Assembly (NCBI GenBank): GCA_964035795.1
Contig: OZ038320.1
Coordinates: 26,791,705 to 26,855,704, forward strand
Length of the DNA: 64,000 nucleotides
Direction of reading: 5' to 3'
Source: Pterobdella sp. o SKG-2022
Taxonomy: Eukaryota; Annelida; Clitellata; Hirudinida; Piscicolidae
Positions 10,675 to 22,645 of this stretch are shown here, piece after piece (the first letter of the stretch is position 1; every line of letters starts with the position of its first letter). Made by a program: the position numbers and the translations under genes. Below the pieces are notes generated by a model. That model worked only from the letters and a program-made list of their open reading frames with translations, made no database searches and was not told where the DNA came from.

Positions 10675-13600
10675 CTGAGAAAATGATTGAAAATAGTCAG
10701 TCATGATGCTTTAAATATGCCAAAAAAATGATTCAGAAGAAAAAAAATAATTTTTTAAGTACTTTTTGCTGGAAGTTATCGATATCTTGCAAACGTATTG
10801 TGAACGCAAAAAATCAGCTGCAAATACATTCATAAAAAGAAGAAATTAAAGAAAATTTGAGTTTTGAAAATACCATCTTTTATTTGAAAATTAGTATGGA
10901 ACATCAAAAAAAAGGATACAGTTGAAGTGACAATAAAATGACAGATCAAAGGAATTTTCATAAATCAAAAAAGCAACAAAAGAACAAATAAAAACATCAA
11001 TTAATATGACAGAATTAGAGTAGTGCTTTTAGACACACATGAACCTAGGTGGAAAAAACATTATCATAGCAGGGATATTTTTCACTAACCATCAAAAGGA
11101 AAGAACTGGCATTGTCCCAAAAAAACATGGTGAAATGAACGAGAATTTTTGCAGCCAAATAATATCATTGAAAAAACCGTCATATGCCTACATTGGACAC
11201 TTGCTTGGATGAAAAAATTTAAAAAAGCAATGGATGTAATAGAAGATGAAAAAATTGATTCATTTAGGAAAGAATGGTTGAGGGTGGAATGACTTGGGAG
11301 GCATGTGTGGGCATGCCGTGACAAAAGGATCATCGCAATTTTGTGCTTCTCTTTGTTCAGATTTATTGACTAAACGATTAACTCTTAGCTCATAAAACTA
11401 TTGTCAACTTTTAATGAAATTTTAAACTTAATAAAATTGCACTTGGTTATACCTGGTATTTCATGTGAAAAATTTATTTTTTAACTCTTCTTCGGATAAT
11501 ACTCAACATTATAGATGCCAATAAAACGTTTTAAATGTAATCACCTTGCATTGGCAAACCAATTGGAAACTTGAGTGAGAGTCATGCTGGATTGCAAAGA
11601 TAAATGCTGTTTCTCTTGACGAGTGGGATAAGGGGAGTCTCTGGATGGAAAAGATTACGAAAATCAAATAAATATAAATAATCAAAGAATTTTTTTTCAA
11701 TGTGGAATAACTTAATCTAATTTTTGATGGAGCCAATTAAATAATTGACAGTCTAAAAAAAATTTTGAAAATTGATGAAGTACTTAAGAGAAAATATGTT
11801 TTCAAATTATAACGGAGAATTTCTATCCAAAAAATGATTTATTTTGAGTTTTTTTTATTTCAGCTTCAATAAAAACAAAGGTTATTTCAATCATATAGGA
11901 ATTTATTGATCTTTCATAAATCTTCGTTATGACCTGTGCTTATAAAGCCATTGTTTCAAAGGCTTGCTCATTTCTCTGGTCTTGTGGCGAGTGGCAGAAC
12001 TCTGGTCATCCACTGAGGCTTGTCGTCTGCTGTAGTGTAATTAAATAGAATGTAATGAAGAAAAATGACATGTCTTAAAGTTTTCAAGTAATTCAATGAT
12101 TGATCTCTTGAGTTGTTTGTTTCCATCGAGACTTTTAAGAGTTCTAGTCTTTTGAGTTGTTCCATTATTTGACCGTTTAATAAAATGAAGATTTTACATA
12201 GTTATTCTTGTTGAAAAAAATTTTAGCTTCATGAGAAATAATTTAAATCTCAGAGAAGTATAAAATAAATGTTTAGAACATTGGAAAGTTTCTTTAAGAT
12301 TCCAAAGAGAGATTGCTTGGTATCGATCAAGAAAATCTATTTCAAGAAATTTTGAAAACAAAGCAATGCGAAATCACGTCAATTCCAATTTAAAAAAATT
12401 TGACAGAAAGAAGAATATACAATTTAAAGATAAATTTCTATAAATGAAGTTAAGTCAGATTTAGAAATAAATAATACCGTATCTGCTAAATAATAGGCAT
12501 AAATAATGGTAAGGATGAATAATATGATTATAAAAAGTAAGTTTTGCAAAGAAAAAAACTTTTCAATAATAAAAAACTAGAAAATATAATTTGAAAAATG
12601 TTCGTCCATAATTCCTACTTAGACGCATCAATTCGAATTAAAATGTGAAATATTTTGACCCGAGGTGCTTGTATGCTGTTTCTTCAATTATCTATCATTC
12701 ATCCATCCATCCATCTATCCATCTATCCATCCATCTATCCATCTATCCATCTATCCATCCATTCATCCATCCATGCATCCATTTATTCATGCATCCATCA
12801 ATTTATCCATCCATCCATTCATTCATCCATACATCCAAATGTATATCTTTCCATCTTATTTAAATTATTTTTTGTTTGTTAATTCATGCATTCGTCACTC
12901 GTTTGAAATTTTTTTTGAGTTTTGTTTTTGAAGAATATTATCTTTTCAAAGTTTATGAGTCACTATAAAAATGAAACTTTCTATTAAAAAAACTAATTAA
13001 AACTAATTTTTAAACTCCAATTAAACGGAATATTCCAAAAGCATCGCAAGACTTGATAGTTCATTGACACTGCAGTCATTCGGTCTTTTTAGGGGTCTTA
13101 TCTTTTGAACCTTTGCCAGTTGTCTACTAAATGCATTTAAATTTTTTTTGATAATTTAATTTAAAAAACTCGTTTTGTTTGCTTGAAGTTGAGAATAGAA
13201 ACCGTTTCAATCTTTCTGAAACATCGCTTTTAATACAGGATTTTGTAATCACATAATTAAATTTTTTGAAGAATCTTGATCGAGATAAACATGAAATTAA
13301 TGAACGAAGCAAAAAATAATGATGAATGGATATGGAGGTTTGTGCACAGATTGAAAATATTATTTATTAGTTGAACATTTTATTTGGAAAATAATTTCTA
13401 ATACTTTCAAATTTGAAAGCTTTTTTTTGAACATTTTTTCCTATAATTGAAAATTGGAGCCTATGCGTGCCAACACTGCATCAGACAAAACAACTACTGC
13501 ACAAATTATCTTTGCAAATTCTACGCAAAACTTCACACAGGATTGATTAAAATTATTTTTTCGATCAAATATTCGTTGGAAAAAGTTTTTCTTCGCCGTA

Positions 13601-15103
13601 TAATGGTGGGAGAATTAATTCAAAAACTTCTGAAAAGTTATCGGATAAGTCTTATGGTCCTCATAATAACAACTCGGCTAGAGATGCGAGATTTTGTGAA
13701 AATCATTTTCAAGTCTCAATGCGCAAAATTATGAAAGATTATTTCACCTAGGCTCTAATGCTTTTACTCAATCACAGCGCAAACCTTTAGAAAAAATTCT
13801 TTTAAGTGAGTTTACACAAAATAAGAGTCCATTTTGTTTTCGCGTGTTTTTGAAAATGAAACTTTTTATAAATTATATAATACTTCAAAATTTAAATTTT
13901 AATTAAGTTCTTATAACGAAAAAAATTTAACAAGTGTGTTTTTAGTTTTCATACCTAAGTGCGTTTCGACCCAAATCTCAAATCTTCACACTAACTTTAT
14001 TGAAAAGTTTTTAAAACTGAATTAGCTTATATAGCACGTGTTTAAAAGGTTGATTGTTATGGCAGATTATTTTTATAAAAAATAGAGCGTTTAATGATTT
14101 GTGAAATAAAAACCCTAAGCTTTATGATGTGTTTAATAAAAAGCATTAAAAAGAAAATTCTTTTTTAAAAGTTATCTCCAAATATCTTAAAAGCGCATTC
14201 AAATAAAAACCATTGTGAAACTATGTGGACCTTACAAAATTTTCCTATAACACTTATAAATAATTTTCAATGGTTCGTTTTGGATAATTTAATGGATCGC
14301 AGAAAAACTTTGCATTTGTGAAAATAATTTCTATGAAATATGACTTTAAAATATTCTCCTCAGTCTTTTCAGAATTGCTTCGCATGTTTGCTGGTAACAG
14401 ATAACGCAGCAATCGACTCGAAATATATATAACAATAAAAAAATCATAGCAACTATTGAATTAATAATTCAATGAAAAAATAATAAAGATTTCCAGGCTT
14501 GAAATGCTGTTTTAAAACAAGTATAAACCTAAGCGTTCCAAAAGTTTCATTCAGAAAACTATAAAAAATAACTAAAAAGGCTTGGGATGTATTTAAATAT
14601 ATATACATCGAAATGCATACACAATATTTTTCAATCAAAGCTACAATCAGCCCCTGACACGACTAGAGCGCAGAATGGCTCACGTCACGAATATTTTCGA
14701 CTGAAAAATTCAAAAAAATTGTTTGAAAAACCTTTTAGAAACAATGAAAACTTTTGAGAAATCAAATTACGAGTCATTCATGGAATTTTTATCGAGTAGA
14801 ATAATTTTGAATTAAGCCTTTAAGATTTATGACTGATTATCTAAGTTGGATGCTTAAAATTTTTTTTCAATTTTTATCGATAAAATAGAATGAAGGACAA
14901 CAAATCAACAGTGAAAACAGTTAGCTACCATAGGAATAAATAACAAAATCGACTAAAAACAGAACAAGAACGAAAACAAAAAAAATACTAAAAAAAACAG
15001 CAACAACAACGACTAAAACATCAACAACGACAAACACGAAAACATCAACAAAAACAACATCGACTGAGGGAATAATGACGTCACAAAGCTACCAAAAAAT
15101 CAC
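10675..15103 (-). other. Intron region with ATCC repeat and one exon-like island
   Basis: Holds the tetranucleotide tract at 12.69-12.86 kb, an alternative exon-like island at 11090-11200 (see findings), and the ACA-rich tract at 14.95-15.1 kb. The rest is featureless AT-rich sequence. Confidence 0.35.
12691..12860. repeat. ATCC/ATCT tetranucleotide tandem repeat
   Basis: About 150 bases of near-perfect CATC-CATC with ATCT and ATTC variants. Because 4 is not a multiple of 3, all three plus-strand frames stay open and give Ser-Ile-His-Pro-type peptides; none is a gene. Confidence 0.95.
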
Positions 15104-15107
15104 ATAA
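14949..15107 (+). repeat. T-poor, ACA/AAC-rich low-complexity tract
   Basis: Repeated units resembling aaaacatcaacaacgac on a nearly T-free strand. It has a run of open Lys/Thr codons to TAA at 15105, best read as low-complexity DNA. Confidence 0.7.
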
Positions 15108-15353
15108 ACAAGCCATTCTATTCTTTCTGCGGTTATAAGCCGACAAAGATTTTGGCGGGGTCCCTCGAGGTGCAGCAAATCAGCAGTCAATAAACAATCA
15201 TCCACTTTCTTAAGTCGCAAATCAAACACACTCCGCATCAGACGTTTTTGCGCAGCCCATGCAACTTTCATTCCTTCGGAGTTCTTTATTGCAACTTTTT
15301 TGAGAGTGTATGAACATGTGGCTTTGTTGAAACGTATGTTATCATTGAAAATG
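15104..15353 (-). CDS. Candidate exon of the unrecognised gene with coding-like composition
   Basis: The minus frame is open from 15358 to the TAG at 15089 and is GC-rich for the region at 15110-15290. It reads IFNDNIRFNKATCSYTLKKV, then AIKNSEGMKVAWAAQKRLMR, then SVFDLRLKKVDDCLLTADLL, then HLEGPRQNLCRLITAERIEW. This is a balanced amino-acid mix, unlike background translations. An acceptor AG at 15354 gives phase 2 entry, matching the donor at 21433. Phase-0 donors occur at 15103 (GTGATT) or 15109 (GTTTAT). The acceptor has a poor pyrimidine tract, so the 5' edge is uncertain; an internal ATG lies at 15271. Predicted helical, with no family recognised. About residues 401-484 of the chained model. 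Confidence 0.45.
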
Positions 15354-18300
15354 CTTTGTCATACTTTTGAATAGAATTTTTAGTTGTTTTATTTCAATTT
15401 GTAAAAACTCGAATGATAAGGGAGAAATAAAAAAGAAGTATGCATTGATAAGGTATTGATTCTTACGTGAGTTGTGTATGTAAATGTACGCGCGCATCAC
15501 ACGACCACAAGTCTTCTATGTACTTTTATTCTCAGAATTAATTCAATCAACTCAATCCAAGATTGCAATATCAGAAAGAGCCTTCTTGGAAAGCTTGATA
15601 AAGTGGGTGGGAGGAACGGGAATTTTCAAAGTTATTTATGTCGTTTAATGTTTTGTTACGGTATTTTGGAGTTTTGAATGTCACTGAAGGGTTTTTGCTA
15701 ATTCAAAAAATTTATTGAATTAATGTTGTGTATTTTACTGATGAATAAAACAAAAAAGATATATTTTAAAATCATACAGAAGATTGGTCAAAATGTCTTA
15801 AGCTTGCAAGTTTAACACTGAAGGACGTAGCTTAATTATCTTCAAGTGATTTCTTAGTTTTTGCGATCCTTCGTCATGAATATATATTACTTGAAATAAA
15901 AAGTTACTTTTATTTTAATTGATTTGAAGGGAATTAATTTTTTTCTACGGTTTGCGCCTCATAACAATGAATTAGAAGGCTTTTTGATGTTACAATGCAT
16001 GTCCACCCTTTAAAAATCAACATTTGTCCTAAACCTCTTTCAAATAACATTTTTTAAAACTCGAAAATCAATTTTGAAATTCAAAGCTGGAATAGCATGA
16101 ATTAAATTCTTATTTTTTAAATAAACTTTTCAAAAATAACTTCGAATTACGATCCAAACTTTTCATATCATTCCATATTTCTCAAATTATTTTTTATTCG
16201 ATTTGAGAACTCCATTTTGAAAGAACCTTCAACATCATGAAAAACAATTTTAGAAAAAATTTTCTAAAAATATGTATTTAACAAATATACATCATAAATA
16301 AATCCGAATAAAATTTGTCAAGCATAAATGTTAATCAAATCAAATTCTGAGCTAAAGTACTTGAAATTGAAAAATCAAAATATAAAAACACGAGAACATA
16401 ATTTATTTTGAATTTCAGTGAAGAAAATCAATAAAAAATTTTTGAAAAAATTTCAATTTAAAATGTTTATGGCGCGGGGTTAATGAGAGCGTACCTATGC
16501 GTAGTAAGTTGTAGTGAAGAAACTCTTTTCAATTTTTAAAAATTAAACGTGAAAATTCTATAAAAAAAATTGAAACAATATACACGCGAAAAACTTTTTC
16601 TTATTATTTACATAAAATAATAATAGCTAAACCCTGCGCTGATTTGTACATTTTCAAAAAATACTTTCCAAAGAAATTCAAAAGAACAAAATCCTGAAAT
16701 ATGAACCCGCTTGGATCTTTATTAGTTGGTCGTTATATCGTTGTTATAAAAGGGTTTATAGGCATGATAATCGTCATTTTTGTATTCATCATTACCATTA
16801 TCGTCATTGTTGGCCTCTTTTATGTTCATTCTTCGCCAATCCCTCTCACAATTAAAATTTCCATGTTGTTACATATTGCACGTGGAGATACATGCTAGAG
16901 GAAGTTGCTTTTATCCAATGTTTCCATTCAAATTTATTGTGATTTTACGAAAAAATTATCTTCAATAATACCCAAAAAAAGATTTTCAATCGAAAAAATT
17001 CTTTTGTTTTATTCTGTGCATCTATTATAAAATAAATGAAAATCGCTGACAAAATTTTTAATCAAAAAAGATTTTAAGCCAATATAGTGAATGCCAATGC
17101 CATATCTCATACAGACGACCAGTGACAAATTATAATAATAGGCATTCAATAGTGCTTTTATAACTGATATAATGTTTTGATTATTGCCACGACAATTTTT
17201 ATTATAATAATAGCATTCGTGTGAGGCCTCTGCAAGAAAATTGCTTCCCAAAGTCTTGGAAATAATTTTTTAGCCATAAATTTAATTGCCCAAATCCATA
17301 ACAATTATCGCTGACATTCGATTGATAAAGATTCCAGATACTAAGGGGATAATAGTTATATAATAAAGATTAGGTGATAATGTATGGTTGATATGCGCGG
17401 CGATACTCTTTATATTGCTTTGCACTAACTTACCGCCACGCCCAAATGCATTTGGATAACGACTATGTGTGCGAGTATGTGTTTGTTTGTACGTTAGTTT
17501 ATGTAGCCACATGAACCAATGCTTTATGCCTTTGTGATGGTGTGCTTATGTTCTGCCAGGCACTCAGCCATAAATCGCATGAAAGATTCAGATTTTCAAT
17601 TGGTTATTACTATATTATGAGTTTCTAAAGTTTTATGCTTTGATACAATCTTGTATCGACAAATTTAATAAATGCTATTCCAAGTCATTACTTTTCTTGG
17701 CTTTTGTGCATTACCACTGTGACTTTTGAAGTAGAACAAAATCTAATACTGGGATGTTTTAAAGAGGAAAAACTTATGTAATCGGAACGCAAGCAACAAA
17801 ATTGCCGGCATGCATGCAGCTTGGAGAAGAGAAATTAGTTTGAAATCTTTTTTTTGATCAATTTTGGAGTTGTGTGAAGGGAACAAAAACCAAGCACAGC
17901 ATTGCAAACTAAAGATTCACATAATCGTGACTTACTTTATATCACGACACAAGTCACTCAAACATAAAAAATGTTTTTTCAGAAAATTACATTAAAATTA
18001 TTTCGAAATAATTAATTTTTTAATGACTACGCATAAATCTACACAAAGACTTTCTTAATTAACAATGCATCCACTTGAGCGCCTTCAAAGACTTAATCAC
18101 TAGATATTTTCTTTTAATTCTACTTTTAAACAACTCATCTATTTTCTGTTTGCTTAAGAGTGAACAAGACATAGTGATTAGAGGTAATGAAAATACTTTA
18201 AAAAATCAAAAGTGAAACAGATGGCGTGCTTGTTTGGAGTCCCCTTAGTTGAAAGAAGCGTGATTTATAAAATTTTCAAAGAAAATTGCTTTTTCCATTT

Positions 18301-21300
18301 TTTTCAAGCTACTTCATTTAAATTAGGTTTTGTAGCAAAGTTTCACTTACGTTTCACAAATGAGGTATCAATGTTTTCATTCATATATTTGGTTTTTTTG
18401 TTGACTTGCATTCGTAAGGTTTATATCTTAAAGCATTTTGTGTTTTGTTTCGTTCTTCAATCATTCTTGTATTGGTTTTATGCCGTTGTAACCGCCAATT
18501 TGAATGAAAAAGGCATTTAAAATTTTTTTTAGTTTTTTGTTTAATAAAAATTTTTGTTCAAGTTTTTAATCGTACGTTAAAGGTTGATTGTGTTGAGAAT
18601 CAATTTTGTTGGACCTTGAAGAAAAAAATTAATCTCATTCAAACAAGAACATATTTCAAAGAATAAATCAATTGAGGTTATAGATAATATAATGAAATTA
18701 TTCAAAAATACAATAGATCAAATGATTGACAAACAAAATATCGAAAAAGTAAGATGATCAAAAACGAGACTAAAAAACTTGAATTTCTAATAAAAATAAA
18801 GTCACCAAAATAATATTAAATTATTTATGAAATAAAAAACTTAAAAAATAGAGTCAAAAAATAACTACGTCAAACTGAATTAAAAGATTACAAGCAATAA
18901 GCTGTAATAAAATTCTGTGCAAAGCAGGTCTTGCAAAATCCACTCCAACATACACTGTAAGCAAAAACTACCCTCTAAAATCATTTCAATATAATTCAAA
19001 ACTCAAATCATTTGTTCAATAATTATTTTTCAATGACGTTAGAAAAAGCCAGTTAAATTAATTGTTTTTTGTAAGCTTCATTAAGCTCGCAGACCACATC
19101 AAACAACATTTAATAGTTTCATAGAAAAACAAAAAATACAAGATCTAAAAAATTTTATAATTAAAAGTGATATAAAATATAAATGCCTTCAGCACGTTGT
19201 ACAAAAGATCACATCAAAAGTAGCCATTTGTGTGTGAGACTGCGGGTTTTGAGGCTTTAAAAAGAAATGAGTTTTTAATAATAGGAATATAATCATAAAT
19301 ATATTAACAAATAATTACATATTCATAAATTTGCATAGGTACATATTTACATAGGAATGCCATTGAAAGGCATGCTGGGTAGTCACGCAATATTAGATAA
19401 AGCGAAAATAGGCTGGCCTTATAGCTCCGCTATGTATTAAATAGTTTTAGATTTCAACGTACATATTGATTTTTGAGTGAGAACAAAGAATGGAAATTTT
19501 TTAATATTCAAAGAAAGCTTTTGAGAAAATAAAAATTTAGTTTTTCAGGTTAAGCGTTTATATTTAAACAGTTCACATAATACGCAAAAAAGTTCGAAAA
19601 AAATTTTTGTGTGTTTTTTTCCACATTTTTACTTAATAAAAAATTCATTATATATATGACAACCTAGTTGATATACAAGCATCTGGAAACACATTTAGCG
19701 AAACATTATATGAAGTAATACTTATCCGCAAGTTAATCAAATAGTGGGCCAATCACTCAAGAGGCTTTCTTATTTTTAAATGAAATTTTTTTAAATGTTC
19801 AAAATCAGATTCCTCATCATCAAACCAAGTCAGTTGATTTGATTTTCTTATACTTAACTAGATTGTGCTTTTTTTGAAGCAAAAAAAGATGTATTGAGCA
19901 AGTAGCCAATGATAGACTAATAAGCAAGCATTGAAAATTTCGACAAAGGAAAAGAAATAGATGCAGATCGATAGGACTAATGCTTCCTTGTCGAGCTGAT
20001 GATATTAATTAAATAATTCCTTGCATTAAGATGTATAATGAAACCATTTGTGCAATAATGATGATTAAAAAAGAATAAAAATGATTGAAATAATTATTAA
20101 AAGGATAAATCTGGAAAAGTGATCATAAAAACAAAAAAAAAGCCTAATTAGTAAATATAATGTATCTAAACGGAAAGAAATTATTTTTGGAAATATTATA
20201 TCTAAAGCGTATGGAATTATGAGGAAATTCAAACCTTTACTACTAAAATATTCAACATTTTGAGAGTTTTGCGTTGGTCAGGTATGAACAAAAAGATACA
20301 AATATTTTCAATATTAAAATCTTCATTTTTTGTTAACTTTTTAAATTCTTTTATATTTTTGTGCGAATGTTTTTTTAGCATTATTTGCTTGTCAAAGACT
20401 GTTTGTTTATGGAAATATCAGTAATTGTCGTCAGAATAAATGTTTCTTTATTTGACACAACATTCAATTTTTATAGAAGACTGTATTACAAAATTTAATA
20501 CAAGGCTAGGAATAGAATTTCCATCAAGATTTTCAAAAATAAAAATTACAAAACAATTCATCACCGAATATTTTCGAATAATAGTGCGAAGAATTTAATA
20601 AAAATTAAAACGAACTAGAGAATAAAATTAGCACTAATATAAGAAAGTACAAAACGGTCTTGAACAATAGAGACAAAAGCAATGGCACCATTTGACCAGC
20701 TGAGAACCAACTAAAATAACCTTTTTTGTGTTAACTTTCGGGTAAAAACTCACATAGATTTTATTAAAATTGATTTAAATTTTAAAATTTTTTAGATTTA
20801 TAAAAAATTTTGAAGCGTTTGATAGATTGAAACATATTAATGAACACACGAACGTATGAAAGTTTTGAGTTAATTTTAAAGATCTTTTTTAGTATTTAAG
20901 TGCCAACAATCAACTTCAAATGTGAAATCGACCAAATAATAGTTTTGAAATTTTTAATAGACGCATAAAACACATTGAGAAATATGCATTGCTACTCGTT
21001 TTTATCACAATCTTCTTTTGAAGTTAATGAAAGCACGCGGTTGATGTGAATTATGTGAATCGTTGAGCAAATAAGTTTTCAAAGAAAATTTAATTTAAAT
21101 GTTTAACGAACTGAGTCTGAATTTTTTAAGCAACAAAATTTAAAGCATCTTTTATAAAAAGAATTATTGTCTCAATAAAAAAGAAAAATGGCTATTTTAT
21201 CGGTTTTTAACTTAATTATAACCAGAAAGAACTTAGACTACCTCATTTATCAACAAAAGAGAAGAATTGTTAAAATAAAACTCAATTTACACTCTAAAAA

Positions 21301-21433
21301 CATAAAAAATTCTCAAATTAACAAAAACGAATCTATAGTGAAAAAAATTTTAAAAAAGACTGTTATTTTTAGGTAAAGACAAAATAAATTATTTAAAATT
21401 GCTTATCAAGTTTTCGAAAAAAGAAAATCATAC
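15354..21433 (-). other. Large intron region with several GC-richer islands
   Basis: The shortest phase-consistent splice joins 21434 to 15353 directly. Islands at 17.0-17.5, 17.77-17.83, 18.2 and 19.35-19.43 kb have exon-like or enhancer-like features (see findings). The remainder is AT-rich with no gene seen. Confidence 0.35.
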
Positions 21434-22645
21434 TTTTTAACGTTTTGGCGTAGTGTCATGTAGTTATTTTTGTAAGGCTGTGTCGTAGTGCTTGTAACAG
21501 TAGTAGTGTTCGCTGTTGCAGAAGTTGTTGGAAAACTATATGTAAATTTGCTAGGTTTCATGCTGTTAATATTAATCTTTGACTTTTTACTTTTATTTTT
21601 TTTGGAAGCGAATTTTTTTTTCAATTTTTTTTGTTGTTTTTTTGGTGAGTTCTTTTCAAGAAAAGATGTATCACATGTGGATGATGGGGGTGATGGTGAC
21701 GATGTTGAGGGGGATAACGCCACTGTTTGTGGTGGGAAGTAGAGAGAAGATGATGGTGTTGATGAGAAGGATGGTGATACATTGTGGTAAGACATTGTTG
21801 ATGATTCAAAAGAAAGTGAAGATGATGTAATTGAGTTTGTTGGAGATTTTTTAGAAAAGTGTGAGTTATACAATGAGTTTGGCTTTTGGAGATTGTTCAA
21901 AGCCGATAATCTGCTTGAGTTATTGTTAACTTCAACTGAAAGGGATGTTGTATCGAATAATGATGGTGTTGAAGACTGCAACTGAGAGTGATTACTTGAT
22001 GTTGGAAAAACATTCAAGGCAGTAGGGAGTTTTTGAGGCAGTAGTATTGACGGCGTTGCTGGTGACAATAATTGAAGATTTTTTGATTGATGTGGTAGTA
22101 TAGAACGAAGAAAAGCATAGTTAGAATTTGTAAGATTTTTTTGTTTAAAGGGCCTGTGAGATAAATCAGAGGAGCTATTTCTACTGGTAGTGTTGTTCAC
22201 AATACAAGTGGTATTGATGCTTGCAATACTGTTTGAAATATCGTTACAAATAAAATCATTATTGGAGCTATAAACATTTCTATTGTTTTTGCTCAGATCA
22301 TTTTTTCCGTGATTGATTGGATGAGAAGTTGTAATTGAAAACTTAACAGTATCAGAAGTACTAAGCGATTCGAAAGTGGAATTATGAGAAGCAAGTTTAT
22401 CAATTTGAGATTCACCATTTGAGTCGTTTTTAGAAAAATTATTGTTAGTTGGGAGAATGGTTATAATAGATGTAGGCGAAGAAGATTGTAAAAGAGATGA
22501 CGGAGAAAGAATGGAGATAGAGTAAAGAGATTGAGTGGACGTTATGAGAAATGATGCCGGGTGATGATGAGAATGAGGGAGAAAAGTGATTGTTTCGGAT
22601 CGTGAAAAAGCTTTTTCAATACTGGAAGCTTCCATACTACTAATC
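21434..22645 (-). CDS. Unrecognised gene, Ser/Thr-rich exon with likely start codon
   Basis: The frame is open for more than 400 codons on the minus strand. An acceptor (ATATTTGCAG) ends at 22646. The first ATG, at 22635-22633, has a favourable context (A at -3, G at +4), giving MEASSIEKAFSRSETITFLP as the start. The body is Ser/Thr/Pro/Asn-rich and disordered, with a basic Lys block near the end (KKQQKKLKKKFASKKNKSKK) that could be a nuclear signal. The donor AAAAA|gtatga at 21433 leaves phase 2. If it is not used, the frame ends shortly after at TGA 21408-21406, and this exon could be the last of a separate gene. No in-frame stop separates the acceptor from the ATG, so upstream coding is possible. 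Confidence 0.75.

Noticed and set aside
12645..12931. Three overlapping plus-strand open frames of Ser-Ile-His-Pro repeats
   Set aside because: They are translations of an ATCC tandem repeat, which stays open in all three frames because the unit is 4 bases.
13447..13734. 95-codon plus-strand open frame
   Set aside because: Lies within the minus-strand gene's intron. The Cys-containing start looked interesting, but no domain, splice site or homologous motif supports it.
21488..21830. Open frames opposite the 21.4-22.6 kb exon
   Set aside because: Shadows of the long minus-strand Ser/Thr exon. Their composition follows from its codons.
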